From Gerris lacustris (Eukaryota; Arthropoda; Insecta; Hemiptera; Gerridae): a DNA stretch of 64,000 nucleotides. Positions 1 through 12,600 of the stretch are shown here, one piece after another. The position numbers and the translations under genes are program-made. The number at the start of each line of letters is the position of its first letter. Position 1 is the first letter of the stretch. The DNA is taken from the NCBI GenBank assembly GCA_951217055.1, contig OX578282.1, positions 58,225,311 through 58,289,310 of the forward strand, read 5' to 3'. Below the pieces are notes generated by a model. That model was not told where the DNA came from and searched no databases. It saw only the letters and a program-made list of their open reading frames with translations.

Positions 1-420
1 TAAACGACATGTAAAATGTGACACTCTTAAATATTGAGCCAGGAATTTAGGATTTATCAGGAGGTCATTTGATTTTCATTTATAGTACAATATTTTGACG
101 ATAGGCGAGCTGAAGTTTTAATAAACGACATGTAAAATGTGACACTCTTAAATATTGAGCCAGGAATTTAGGATTTATCAGGAGGTCATTTGATTTTCAT
201 TTATAGTACAATATTTTGACGATAGGCGAGCTGAAGTTTTAATAAACGACATGTAAAATGTGACACTCTTAAATATTGAGCCAGGAATTTAGGATTTATC
301 AGGAGGTCATTTGATTTTCATTTATAGTACAATATTTTGACGATAGGCGAGCTGAAGTTTTAATAAACGACATGCAAAATGTGACCCTCTTAAATATTGT
401 GCCAGGATTTTAGGATATAA
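1..420. repeat. 121-bp tandem repeat at the left window edge
   Basis: The motif taaacgacatgtaaaatgtg starts at positions 1, 122 and 243 with essentially identical units, and a diverged fourth unit starts at 364. The period is 121 bp. The array runs off the left edge, so its full size is unknown. No coding frame runs through it. It looks like a short satellite or the internal array of an element. Confidence 0.95.
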
Positions 421-2214
421 TAGGAGGTAGTCTGGCGTTCACTTGAATTTAATGTAGTACTATATTTTTGCGATAAAAGTTCTAAATTTTATATAAGATT
501 ATATCAGATTTTTTTTCTTAATTTGGTTATAATTCCATAAATAATTCATTCAATATTAAAGCTACAAATTTTTAGCCTTGGAGGAAATGTGATTTTTTTT
601 CCCCCTCTAGGTTTAAAATAAAAGGTGTTCGAATACCTTCTGTGATTTACACACACAAATACCACAACCCATTAAGAATATTTGTTCCCTAATATTTTAC
701 ATAATAATTTAACTTTTCAAAAACAACAAGAGTCCTTATGACAGGCTCAAAAAATTTAAATACTGGTTTCTGAAGACCATACCAAGGACAATGTATACTT
801 AAAAATATTATTTATAAAAGGAAGTTTAATAAAAAACGAATTATTTATCCATCAAAAATTGAAAACATGTACATTAAGAGAATTGCCAAAAAAAAAGAGA
901 TATACAAGTAAAACGATATAAAAGTCTATAATAATATTAACTGGATAAAAAAAATTAAAAGATAACCAAATGCTAAAAAAAAAAATTAAATATACTCTTC
1001 ATAACCGTTATGACCATACCTAAATGTCAAAAGCTAGAAAAATCAACATTGAAAGAGCACAGCAGATGCAGAAACTAAAAGCACAATTAATTTTTAGAGC
1101 ACATTAAATTTACAATGGCACCTGTTAAACTAAAAATAAAAAAAGTATTTCAAGAACAGTTTTCAGTAGCTACCAGTTTTTGGGTGTCCTCTATTTGAAG
1201 TTTTAGTAGAAAATACAATAGAAGTTACGATAGCTTCCAACAATAATATACATTATACACATAAATAAGGCTAATAATTTGGCGTAACATCAAATAAGGT
1301 TGAATTATAATGGTTTTAACGTGTTTCTTTTTTCTTTTTTTTTCTCCATTTTAGAGTAAGAACTGCCTAGGAATCTCCAAACTCTCTACACCTATCATTA
1401 CAATAGAAGCTGTTAATCAATCGCAAATTATTTACTCTGGTATTTTAAAGTTACCGATACTACAAGCCGAGATTAAATTAAATACACCAAACTTGCGTCA
1501 TTGGGTTTGAATACTTAACAGATAAGTAAGTTACAATATTGATGATTTACAATTGACAATACAGTTTACCAATATTGATCATTTAAACAAGTGCCCATCC
1601 TGAGATGTTAGACACATAAATATCTTCGAGTAGGAGCGTTAATACAGAGATTGTGATAAAAGAGTACCTATATTGATAATTTAAGCAGTATCTAAATTCT
1701 TTTAGAAGAATGGAACAGTTAAAGCAAAAAAAAAGTTAAGGATATTATAGAATATCACACACTTACAAACACTCTACGATAAAGAAATGTTTTTCTCCAA
1801 CGTTTTTCTCTCCCGTTTTCTCTTCCGTTGTTTTTTCTCCACATGTTTTTCAGAAACCGTACTACCCATATCAACAAACTTTATTGGCAATAAAAATGTT
1901 TTAAGTTCTAAAAAAAAAGTTGGTTTATACAACTAACTTATAAGATGTTACATTATATCTAATTAAATCTACAAGAATTTGTACTATATTATCCATATAG
2001 TTTTAAAGTTGTTGGTTTTGTAGAATGAGATGAAATATGCAACCGAAAAAAACCAAAATCAAAAAGAGACACATTTCCATCCATTTTTAGCGAGGCAGCA
2101 ATTAAAAGTTAAAGGTTTAAGTAGGTACCTATTAAAATGGTCTAAATACCTTATGTCAAACATGATAAGTACAAAAAAAAATCACAGCAGGACCCCGTTA
2201 ATATCCAAACAATC
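421..2214. other. AT-rich stretch, nothing recognised
   Basis: AT-rich DNA with A and T runs and stop codons in all frames. I see no conserved protein, RNA gene or clear terminal repeats. It lies beyond the 3' end of the minus-strand Mtl gene and could include distal 3' flank. Confidence 0.5.
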
Positions 2215-2222
2215 CTCCATGG

Positions 2223-2870
2223 CAGGGCCGTAACTACAATCTTGGGGGCCCTGGGGCAAGATTATTCTGGGGGCCCTTCGTAGTGTCGAAGGGATACTCG
2301 AGGGGGTCCTCCCCCGGAAATTTTTTGAAAAATAACCCCCCAAAACTTGTTTAAATGCATTCTAGAGGTCAAATTTACCCGCATCTATAGTATTTTATTT
2401 TGCACATGACCCAAAATCGAAAATGTCTAATTTAGCCTCTATATCTAAATCCTCACCTACCTTTTGGTTAATTTGTTAGGCTACTACATTCATACATATT
2501 ATACCTTATACGATCTAACAGTTTAAGGAAAAATCTCTGATAAAGGTGAACAATATATTGAGTAAGCGTCAGAGTTTTTTGTCAGTTCACCGAGTCATAG
2601 TCAAAAAAATTACTGGTCAACTGCGTTTGTCCTGGGGCCCTTGGTACGTAAAAATATTGAATCTTTTTCTGTCAATGTCTTGGGGCCCCCTAGTTTCAAA
2701 AGAACTGTTTAATAATAGTCCTTAATTAATCTTTCCTGAAACTAATTTTTTTGATAAACAGCTTTTAAAATTCACATTATTTCATTTTGCCCATTGAAAT
2801 TCCAATAGGGCCGTAGGATCGGGGGCCCCGGGGCACTGCCCCGGTTGCCCCGGTGGTAGTTACGGCCCTG
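2223..2870. mobile_element. hAT-type MITE (648 bp)
   Basis: Terminal inverted repeats CAGGGCCGTAACTAC (start) and GTAGTTACGGCCCTG (end) bound the element. It is flanked by a perfect 8-bp direct repeat CTCCATGG (2215-2222 and 2871-2878). An 8-bp target duplication with CAGGG termini is typical of hAT transposons. The inside has GC-rich GGGGCCC blocks and no transposase, so it is non-autonomous. Confidence 0.93.
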
Positions 2871-2878
2871 CTCCATGG

Positions 2879-4960
2879 AGAATACAAGCCATGTTCATTT
2901 ACATGCATATTTAATTACATAATATGTTGTTCATGCTGTACATTTAATTTATCCATACTTATGTTAATACAAATATACTGCTAATACATACAATTTTATA
3001 TTGATTTACGTTATTTCTTTAAAAAAAAAAAAAAAAAAATCCAGAAATTTCACTAATCTGGACGACCCTGTCCGGATGTCGGAGGTCCTACTGTATATGA
3101 AGAAATTGTATTTTAATAAGTTATAGAATCAACAACTTATTAAATGGATGAGAGATATCTTACCCAAATAAAACTATTGAAACATTGATTTGATTTTTTT
3201 GCTTTAGAGTTATCAAGGTGAAATTTCTATGAAGGCAAATTTGACTTAGAACTTGACAGATTACAATTAAAGTGGCAGTAAGAAATATTGTTACAAATGG
3301 TATATTCGATATAGTACAAACAAATATTCGATAAACTATTACAAAAGTTTGTAAATATGACCAAATTCAAACTCTTCACGGCAAATAGATCATAAAGGAA
3401 TTTAATTTAAATAACTTCTATCTTTTTCAATTTGCAATCTAATATCTCGCCCTTTCAACTAATATTTATTGTATTCGGTAAAACACAGTATTATTAACAA
3501 TAATCTCAGACTTTGGTCAGAGCTCAAGAATTATTAGATTAAAAATATGAAAAAAATAGTTTGTATTTAGTTTTCAATAATTGGCAAGAAAATGGCTTCA
3601 CATAATCAAACTATTTATGACTTCATTATAAAATATGTTATATTTTACGGACGTTCAGTACATATAATGTGTTGTGAAAACTAACAAACATTATAAAACC
3701 CATTAAATTCTATTATTTCATTTCAAAATAAAGATTAAATTTAATACCTTGTTGCACAATAATATTTGCCAGGGTACCTTCAAATTTAAATTTATAGAAG
3801 AAAAATGTTTGTTTAATTACTATTTTTGACTTAAAACTTCAAATTTTATAAGTTCTTAATGTCAAATACTATTATTTTAATAAATGCAATATAAATAATT
3901 TTAAAATGTCTGCATCTCTCTAAAATAAATTAAGACACAATGTTTTTGTTTTCTAGCTTTGGCATAATTATAAATAATACAAATTAATCATATATTTTTT
4001 CAAAAAAAAAAACAAAAAAAAACACTAGAAATAGAAAATGAAATTTTATCTCATTATTAATTAGATCAACTAGTTTAAAAACATTTTAACTTTCTTTTTT
4101 TTTCTTTACTTTACTTTATATCCCATTAATCACAGAGACACGACAACAATTGCTTAAAAATAACAGAAAAATACGATATATAGCAATAAATTCGATAACC
4201 GATGAACAGAAAGGACAATATTGTATTAAAAATTACACCTCATTAATTATAATTTAAAAAAATGTTTAATGATTAAAGATATAGATAAGACCTGTTCCAA
4301 ATATAGCTACTTAGATGACTTTGTAAAGTTAAAATACTTATATTTATTATAGAAATACAAACAGATAAGTGAAACAACTTGCACTGTAAAGACCCTTTCG
4401 CACTCTTCAAAGTTATCCAAAGTCGGCCGAAAAACAAGAATGTGGAGAGACTAACGTGAAAGAGAAGTACCCAATCTTTATTCAAATATCATCTTATTAT
4501 TAAAATGTTACAATAGGGGTTTTACAACAAAAGTTATTAAAATCAGTTAACCAATAAAATCACGTTTTTATAAGTTTAAGAACTCATTGAATGACAAAAC
4601 CAAAACAAGACTGAATTTTTGATTTAATTTGGATTCAAAAAACAAAGAGATTAAACACATCAAAGAAAGAAAAAAAGGATCAAATCTACCACTTGGAAGT
4701 TATAAAAAATAAAAGAAAAAATCAGCGGTAATTTCTAAAAATTTATAGCGACAATAGTTCTTCTATCTACAAATTGAATTACAAAGAAATACAATATGTC
4801 AGTATTTCTTTTTTTTTTTTTTTTTCAAATTCAGCGCCAGTAACATGTTATCAAGAATTAAAAAGATGTAAGGACCTAAATATTATGACGCGATTCCAAA
4901 GAAAACTGTTGCATCGAGAAACACATTTAAAAAATTAGATCAGATTAACAATACAAATTC
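2879..4960. other. AT-rich stretch, no gene seen
   Basis: AT-rich sequence with an A run near 3020-3038 and other homopolymer runs. No conserved coding frame, RNA gene or terminal repeat was recognised. Part of it could be 3' flank or a long 3' UTR of the minus-strand Mtl gene. Confidence 0.45.
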
Positions 4961-5262
4961 AATTTTAAGTTTTTGGTAGTTTTCATACTACGGAAAGTTA
5001 AATTTTAATTTAAATCAAATTATAATTATTAAATTTTTTAAGTTTTTGGTAGTTTTCATACTACGGAAAGTTAAATTTTAATTTAAATCAAATTATAATT
5101 ATTATTAACTACGGGAAACAGACAGTGAAAAATACACTCCTGTGCCGGGATTTGAACCACGGGCCTCTATATTTCCAGTATAGCGCTCTTCCATCTAAGC
5201 TACGCAGGAGAATGATTTTTCACTACCGTAATCGATAACCAGTCCCGAATCCAAGCTTTCAA
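4961..5262 (-). repeat. tRNA-bearing repeat, copy 1
   Basis: Read on the minus strand, this copy has a short leader (rc of 5211-5262), a 74-bp tRNA-like core (5137-5210), then a tail containing tgtttcccgtagttaata and an AT-rich end. The tail's last ~70 bp occur twice in tandem (from ~4964 and ~5037). Copies with the same leader, core and tail lie at 12894-13190 and, in part, at 5388-5715 and 33405-33540. It could be a tRNA-derived SINE or a MITE that captured a tRNA; other copies carry inverted tails. Confidence 0.8.
5137..5210 (-). pseudogene. tRNA-like cloverleaf in a repeat
   Basis: The minus strand folds as a tRNA. It has acceptor stem TCCTGCG/CACAGGA (one mismatch), T8-A9, D stem GCTT/GAGC, anticodon stem CTATA/TATAG with a 7-base loop whose centre reads GGA, and a box B-like GGTTCAAATCC. 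A box A-like TAGCTTAGATGG is present. The T stem has mismatches, and there is no long variable arm as a true serine tRNA would have. I therefore take it as a tRNA-derived segment with possible internal pol III promoter activity, not a functional tRNA gene. Confidence 0.7.
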
Positions 5263-5387
5263 TATTCATATACATTTAGACAGTCAATATTTATGACATT
5301 AGAACTAAACCAGAATTAACGCTTATAATTATAAAGTACTCAATTAGTACCTATACCTTGTACAATCAATTCGAAATTCAATTTTTT

Positions 5388-5715
5388 AAGTTTTTGGTAG
5401 TTTTCATACTACGGAAAGTTAAATTTTAATTTAAATCAAATTATAATTATTATTAACTACGGGAAACAGACAGTGAAAATACACTCCTGTGCCGGGATTT
5501 GAACCACGGGCCTCTATATAGAGGCCCGTGCAATCAAATCCCGGCACAGGAGTGTATTTTTCACTGTCTGTTTCCCGTAGTTAATAATAATTATAATTTG
5601 ATTTAAATTAAAAATTATAATTATTATTAACTACGGGAAACAGACAGTGAAAAATACACTCCAGCGCCGGGACTGTCTGTTTCCCGTAGTTAATAATAAT
5701 TATAATTTGATTTAA
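5388..5715. repeat. Foldback derivative of the tRNA-bearing repeat
   Basis: The tail and part of the tRNA T arm meet their own inverted copy head to head. Arms of about 94 bp (5424-5517 and 5518-5612) join at CTCTATATAGAG with no spacer. A second, shorter inversion follows: arms 5613-5648 and ~5672-5708 around a ~23-bp spacer. The segment therefore forms two adjacent strong hairpins. Confidence 0.9.
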
Positions 5716-6806
5716 ATTAACAATACATTGATTAGTCCATGTGATTTACAGGACTTAATAAACATTATTTCGGGAATCAAATGATAAATTACTTATTATT
5801 TTTCGTATTTAGTAACATTATTTAATAATTAATAAATGAGGTGCAATTATTACAATAATTTAAATCTTCCGGGGGAAAAAACAACCACATCTGTGTTTGA
5901 TTAATTCTTAAATTTCAAACTTATTGTAAGGATAATTTTCTACATGCTTCATAAGTATCAGTTAAATGTACAAATTACATTATAATCAACTTCTTTGATA
6001 CTGATCCTCAAGTTTGAAAGAAAAGTATAAAAGGCAAACATACAAACATGGTCTATTCCGGCAGACCTAGTTTTATCAGACTCTGGCCAAGAAAGCCTAC
6101 CAAAATATTACAATAATCAACTATAGGCCAACTAAATGAATCCCTGTTTAAACATAGAAATTGATTATTTTAACAACGATTATAAAAAAAAAAATTATAA
6201 TAATTTCAGAATGATTTTAGATCAGATCAAAATATTATTATAAAATTAATATTGTGCTGAAATCTATATAAAGTTAAAATAAGCAAACAAAATTTAAAAA
6301 AAATTTGATATGACAAATAAATCACAACCAGCTTCTTCTTTTTAAAATAAATATTTTTTATATAAATGCACTAAGGGCACAATTTAAAATTATCATTGGT
6401 TTGATAATTTGGCTGTTTTATTATTATTATTATTTATTTATTTTTTTTTTTTAAATAAAGCTTTTTTTTAAAAGAAAAAATGTACACATTTAAACGTGGG
6501 GGGGAGGATAAAATTACATATGGACACTAGACACAATAAATATAATAAAAAATTTGTTAAAAAAAAATTAGTTGTTAATTTTTTTTTTTTAGGAAAAAAA
6601 AGCAATAAATAAATAAATATTGGTAGTAAAATAATAAATTAAAAATATGTTTATACCTACTTACAATAAAACAGTTTTTTTGATTTGACTCGAAGAATTG
6701 TAAAAAAAAGAAAAAGTTTTTTAAAAAATAAGATCATGATCAAATGTCATGTGGAAAACATAAACCGTTTATCAATAGAGAGGGCGAGGTGGCTGGAAGA
6801 GAGAAA
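5716..6806. other. AT-rich stretch, probable 3' UTR of Mtl
   Basis: Directly downstream, on the minus strand, of the Mtl stop codon at 6807-6809. It is AT-rich with many possible AATAAA signals on the minus strand (TTTATT on plus, for example around 6430). No single polyadenylation site can be chosen without transcript data. Confidence 0.4.
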
Positions 6807-6884
6807 CTAAAGGACAATGCACTTACGCTGTCTTCTTTTTTGTGGTTCAGGCCTTAGTACTGCTCTAACTGCTTCATCAAATAC
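6807..6884 (-). CDS. Mtl: Mtl coding exon 5 with CaaX box
   Basis: Acceptor ttttttgaag. Encodes 25 residues from [10 protein letters not shown] to the prenylation signal CIVL, then TAG at 6807-6809. The polybasic stretch KRRQRK lies just before the CaaX cysteine. Confidence 0.95.
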   Translation of the reverse strand, partial: VFDEAVRAVLRPEPQKRRQRKCIVL

Positions 6885-9559
6885 CTTCAAAAAATAAGAA
6901 ATAGTGTTAAACAATAAGTATATTCAGATAAGTCAGATATTGAGAGCCAACATATCTTAAAAACTACAGTAGAGCCTTGCTTACACGACCTTCAATAACA
7001 CGACAACCTCAATTACGAGTGCAATTTTCAAATCCACTTGAGATTGCCATAACAAATAATGTTAAAGTAACCTCTATAACACAACTATTATTATCCAAAC
7101 AACCTCAATAACACGGATTTTTTCCAATTCCCAAGGTAACTCAGAACCTCTATAACAAGTCATTTAACAACAAGTCTCTATAACGCGACTCTATAAAGGA
7201 GTAGGTCGACATTGAACAAGTCTAAACTTGAAAGCCCCGTCCCACCCCCTCCCGTTTTGAGAAGTCAACCTCGATAACACGACTGATAGCCAATATAACC
7301 TTGATAACACGACCCTCAACAAAAAGAGCACCTCGATACCAAGACTGTTTCCCTAATCCCCTTGAGACACTTCTTATCGATGCTGTCCTAGTTTTTTAAA
7401 TCAATCAAAATTGTTTGGTTTTTTACACTAATAAAAGTATCAATTAACAAATTTTAGTGAGTGCAGGCAGTTAAAATTAATCTGGGGGCTACTTTCGATC
7501 AACCATTTGATTTTTTTTAAAATCAGATGAGTAATTTTGAAGATATAGGTGTAAGTGTATGTTGAAATGGAAGAGAAACAAATAGGTGTAGAAGATTGAA
7601 ATTTAAATGGGACTAACAACGGGCTAATTATGACCTACCATCAAAATTTTATTAAAATCGGAAGCATTTTTTAAGATATGCAATGGTTCGCAAAAATTGA
7701 GTGACAGATCTCTGAAAAGAATTTCTGATTTGCCATTTTTGAAATCGGAGACAAAAATCTTTCTCTCTTTAGAAAGGTCCCAATGCTTCCACTACCTTCG
7801 TTAAGCAGGTAAGCAAAAGGGGAGGGGGTAAATAAATGATGCAATGATAGATCGTAGAGACGATTGTGTTTGTTTTATGTAAAGCAGTAAAACACAAATT
7901 TATTTTCACATAAAATAGTATGATTACTAAAAAAAATTTAAGAATCTTAATTAGAAGAATAAAATTATAATTATGATTAATTTAAGTGAAATCCCTATTA
8001 TTTGATTCCTAAAAAGTAGAAAATGACTTAAATCGTGATCTTTTATAATAACCTTTTTTTTAATGCCAGTATTTTTCAGAAAGCTATATTTTTAATAGAA
8101 ACCTTTCCAGAAAAGGATTATCAAGGGAGCGTCTGAATTCATTGGATATATTTATCCCTTTTTATCAGTATTGACAATGGAATTTAATAACTGTTAACAC
8201 CGATACTGATATTTGAATTGATCGAGAGTCTAATCCAAAAATAGACTGCGCCAATTAGAGTGGCACATAGTTTCCTTACATCCACACACGTACTTAATTG
8301 ATTTTTATGCTTTTAAAAGCCATTATTGTCTAATTTATTTGTTTTCCCCGTTTCTTTTTAGTATGTCAAAATTGTTTTGATTTTTTACATGACTTAAATT
8401 ATCAATTTAGCAAAAGTTAAAGAGTGCTGACAGTTGAAATTAATCTGGGGCTATCTGCGGGCTACTTTCAACAAACCATCCAAATCTCTTGAAAATCAAG
8501 TGTGTACTTTTGAAGATAAAAGTGTAATAAATGTATGTTTGCGGTCTTATGGAAGAGAAACAAATGCGCAGAAGGTTGAAACTTATATGATACCAACAAT
8601 GATCTAATTATGTCCATCCAAATTTCATTAAGATCAGAAAGTCTAGTTTTTAATATATTATGTTGGTTGGCAAAAATTGTGGAAGACAGACATGGATGGA
8701 ACCAAAAATATTATCTAACGTCTGATACCGATTTCTGCCTTGGAATTTTTAAAATTGAAGACAACAATTTGTTGTTCTTCAGAACGATCACACAACTTCC
8801 GTTACCGTTGGTAAGCTTGGAAGCAAAACAAAAACAGTAACCAAGTATTCATAAATAACCTTTATTCACTAAAGATGATTAAGACACATAGACCTTAAGC
8901 AAGATATCCTTCATCAAACACCCTTAGATGAGAGGTTCTATGTTAAAAATAAAAGTTTCATAAATAAGATAATATGTATTATATTTGTAAACCTTAAAAA
9001 ATAAAAACACAGTTGTATTAGTGTATTCCTAAAAAAATAATAATATCTCCTATTTATAAATAATCAATAATATTTTGTAATTTATAAATTAAGTCAGTAA
9101 GGCTAAATAACAATTGGAGAATCACGATAAATTTAGTGTTGTTTTATTTTTATTCTTTTTAGCCAGACATCTGGAGATATAAAGAGCTACAATAAAGCAA
9201 ATCAGTGAGCCTGGTAGGAAAGCTATATTTAGAACATAATAGTATAAAAGGTTGAATGTTTTCAACAACACTGTCTTTTAAGATGTATTAATAAACTACC
9301 AGATGTCATTCCTCCCAATATTTTCATTTCATTTCTCTTCCAGACCTTTACACACTCCACAATATTTATTCTTTTTTGTCCTAAAATTATTGAAAAGATG
9401 ACTTGATAGGGGACCACTTGATTTGGAGTAATATTTGAATAACTAATCTATTAAGGGACAAATTAACACAACTTGATTTTCGGTCTACTAACTAATTTTG
9501 TACTCAGGATCATGACAATCACACTGTCCGCCATAATTGGAGGGACATGACCGCTCTCC

Positions 9560-9610
<51 letters not shown>

Positions 9611-12600
9611 CCTATTGCCAAGCTATGTCCTGCAGATGAACTTTGCCGACCACATATTCTTAAAAGGCACTAAAAGATTAGCTTGTATACAAAATTCTAG
9701 CTTGATGTTAGTCAAACACTTATTTGCACGCTAACTCCAGGACTAGAAAGAAATTATTCCAAAACACCTGTTATGTACAGATGGACCTTCCTTATAAAAA
9801 ACTTCTGTACAACAAAAATATCTACATAACAAATATTTTTTATGTACCCAAGAATTCTTCATATAAAATTGTTTCTATAGAACGAAAATAATTTCATTTG
9901 TTATAAACAAAATTTATGTAAACAAGGATAAAGATCCGACAGACAAAGATTGTGGAAATTATTATTATTATTTATTTTTTATTTTATTTTATTTTTTTTT
10001 TCATTCCTTTATTTTCTTAGAACCATTTTTAGGAATTTCTTGCTCTAGCACTCTAATCATTTTGTATATTCTTCCTCCATTAGTAGTTTAAGTGGAGTCG
10101 GAATCATCATTGCACAGTATTGATAAATCTCATTTTAGTATTCATTTTAGTTCGGACGCTTTAGCGTAATTTACTCACTGTACAAATGTCTAAAAGAAAA
10201 TCAAATATAAAATCGCTCCGAGCAGTGGCGTAACTAAGAAATCAGGCACCCCCCCCCCCCCCCCCCCGCAATATTTGAATATGCGCCCCCTATAGCTTAC
10301 AAAATTTACCCTACCCCTCCTCCTCATTCTTTTCCCCTCTTTGTTAGTCATTTTTGTACAGATTTTTTTTTTTTTTTTTTTTTTTGAGCCTTAAACAGCA
10401 AAATGGAGCAAGATGGAGTAGGGACAATAAAATGATATATTCAATAAACTCAATAAAAATTTTGTTTATTAAAACATTTAATTAAAATAATTGGTAATAT
10501 AATATAATAGAATGTTATATAATTATAAATGGCTTTACTTTTACATAATTATTTCATGCTTTTACAACATATTATTGTTAAATTTATATAATTTTTCCCC
10601 GTTCATTTTAAATATGTCAATTTTTTTATTTCTTACAAGAATTATAGTATCAATTTAGCAAAAATGAAAGAGCAGAAGACGGTTGAAAATATCTGAAATT
10701 ATTTGCGGGCTAGTTTCGACAAACCAAACCATCCAAATTTCATAAAAATAAATTTCATAAAATTCTTAAATTTGGGAAGGGTAAAAAAGATAACAACTCT
10801 AAAGGGAGGTAAAATTAGCTAGGTAAGAAGATTTAAACCAAATAAAAAGTGGCCGCGAAAGGTAAAAAGAAAGAGAATTACAGACACATATGTATATAGA
10901 AAAGACAATCGTAAAGATAGAGATAGAAGTATGACGTTAAGTTTAAGTTTGGAACATACTTCCTTATCTAGTACAGCTAAAACCAGATTAGATAAGATAA
11001 CTTTAGTTGTAATAAACACTTGGATCTCCTATCAGTCCAAAATGAAAGAAGAAGAATCAGTCCGATATACTTACGCATATTATTATAGGTATAGTGACAC
11101 TCAACTTGGAAACCAAACTGAGCTCTGAGCTGTAAACCAAAACATCTCATAACATTCTCACCCTCATTTAAACTTTTTATTTGTTTTATCTCTCATTTAT
11201 TTTAATCTATAAAAAATAATTTTATTAAGATATCCCACCCAAAGAGGGTTTCTTTTATTATTAATTATTATTTTTATTAATTTTTCGGCGCCCCCCTAAA
11301 GCAGGTGCCCCCCCCCCGCACTGTGGGGTTAGCGGGGGCGCTATTTACGCCACTGCCTCCGAGTTCGGTGTCTACAATTTTGAAAAAAACGGAGTTCAAA
11401 ATTTAAAATATACGAAACAAGTGGAGATGTTAAAAAAGATCTGAAGGTAGTAAGACTAGTAAGTATAAAGATGTAGATGAAACAGTTCTGCAATGATAAA
11501 AAATCGGTCCGAGACAACTCAGACAAACTTTCTCATATATGAGTTTAAAATTACTTAGCCCAGTGTTTCCATTTATTAGTTTTCAAATGTACATTTAAAT
11601 ATTATTGAACATTTCATCAAAATTTATCATAAAAATAACTTCTCCTGGTCGGGGAATCGAACCCGGGCTCTCTCCGTCCGCGTTTTAAGCTAATATCTCA
11701 GGAACTAGATTTTTCCCGGGAAAACGGCTTATATCGTTGGATTCGTATTCAAATGGACTACATTTTAGAATTTTTTAATCAAAATCGTCGGAACCGTTTT
11801 CGAGAAATATTTTTTTTTTCATGTTTTTTCAGAGTTTTTGGGGGGTAGCGCCCCCAAATTTAGAGCTAAAATTCATTTCTCGATTTCGCCTCGGGGTATG
11901 ATTTTTCTGAACATGTATGCCAAATTTCGTCAAAATCGGCCCCGTAGTTTAGGCTCCAGGCGTCTGCACAGACGACAGACGACGGACAGACATTTTTTAA
12001 AAACCACTTTTTTGGACTCAGGGGACCTCAAAACGTGTAAATCCATCAAAATCTCAAAATCGAATTTTCGCGCCATCACAATACTTTCTCTTTATATGAG
12101 AAAGTAAAAATTGAGATAAAATCCTCCTCTTTCAAAAACACTAATTTTTGGTATTAAAAAAAATTCTATACACTGAAATTTTCAAATTTCTATAAATAAT
12201 TTTGTATATGGAGGTCGACTGTATTTGTATTTTCCACTAAATATAAAGGAATTGAATAAGTACAGAAGCTTACCTGTTTGAGACCACGTTGAGTAAGTGC
12301 AGAGCATTCCATATATTTGACAGCTCTAATCTTATTGGATAATTTCTGTCCTTGTTCTCTTTTAATTGGTGAGAGGCCTTGCTCAGCCAATGTACTTAGT
12401 GTTTCTCTGTCTTCTCTCAGATCTATTTTTGTACCTGTAACCAAACAAACATCGGCTAAATAAATAAAAGGTTGTGCCAAGCTAAAAGTATTTACACGTT
12501 TTGAAAGTTAACAGGCTAAGGTAAGACTGTGAAATCCATTTGCAGTCATTTTTCCACTTAACATTTTTTGAAATTTTATTTTGACAATAGGATCTATCTT

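Noticed and set aside
11838..12107. 89-codon plus-strand frame
   Set aside because: It lies wholly inside the family B TIR repeat and is broken in the other copy at 39425.
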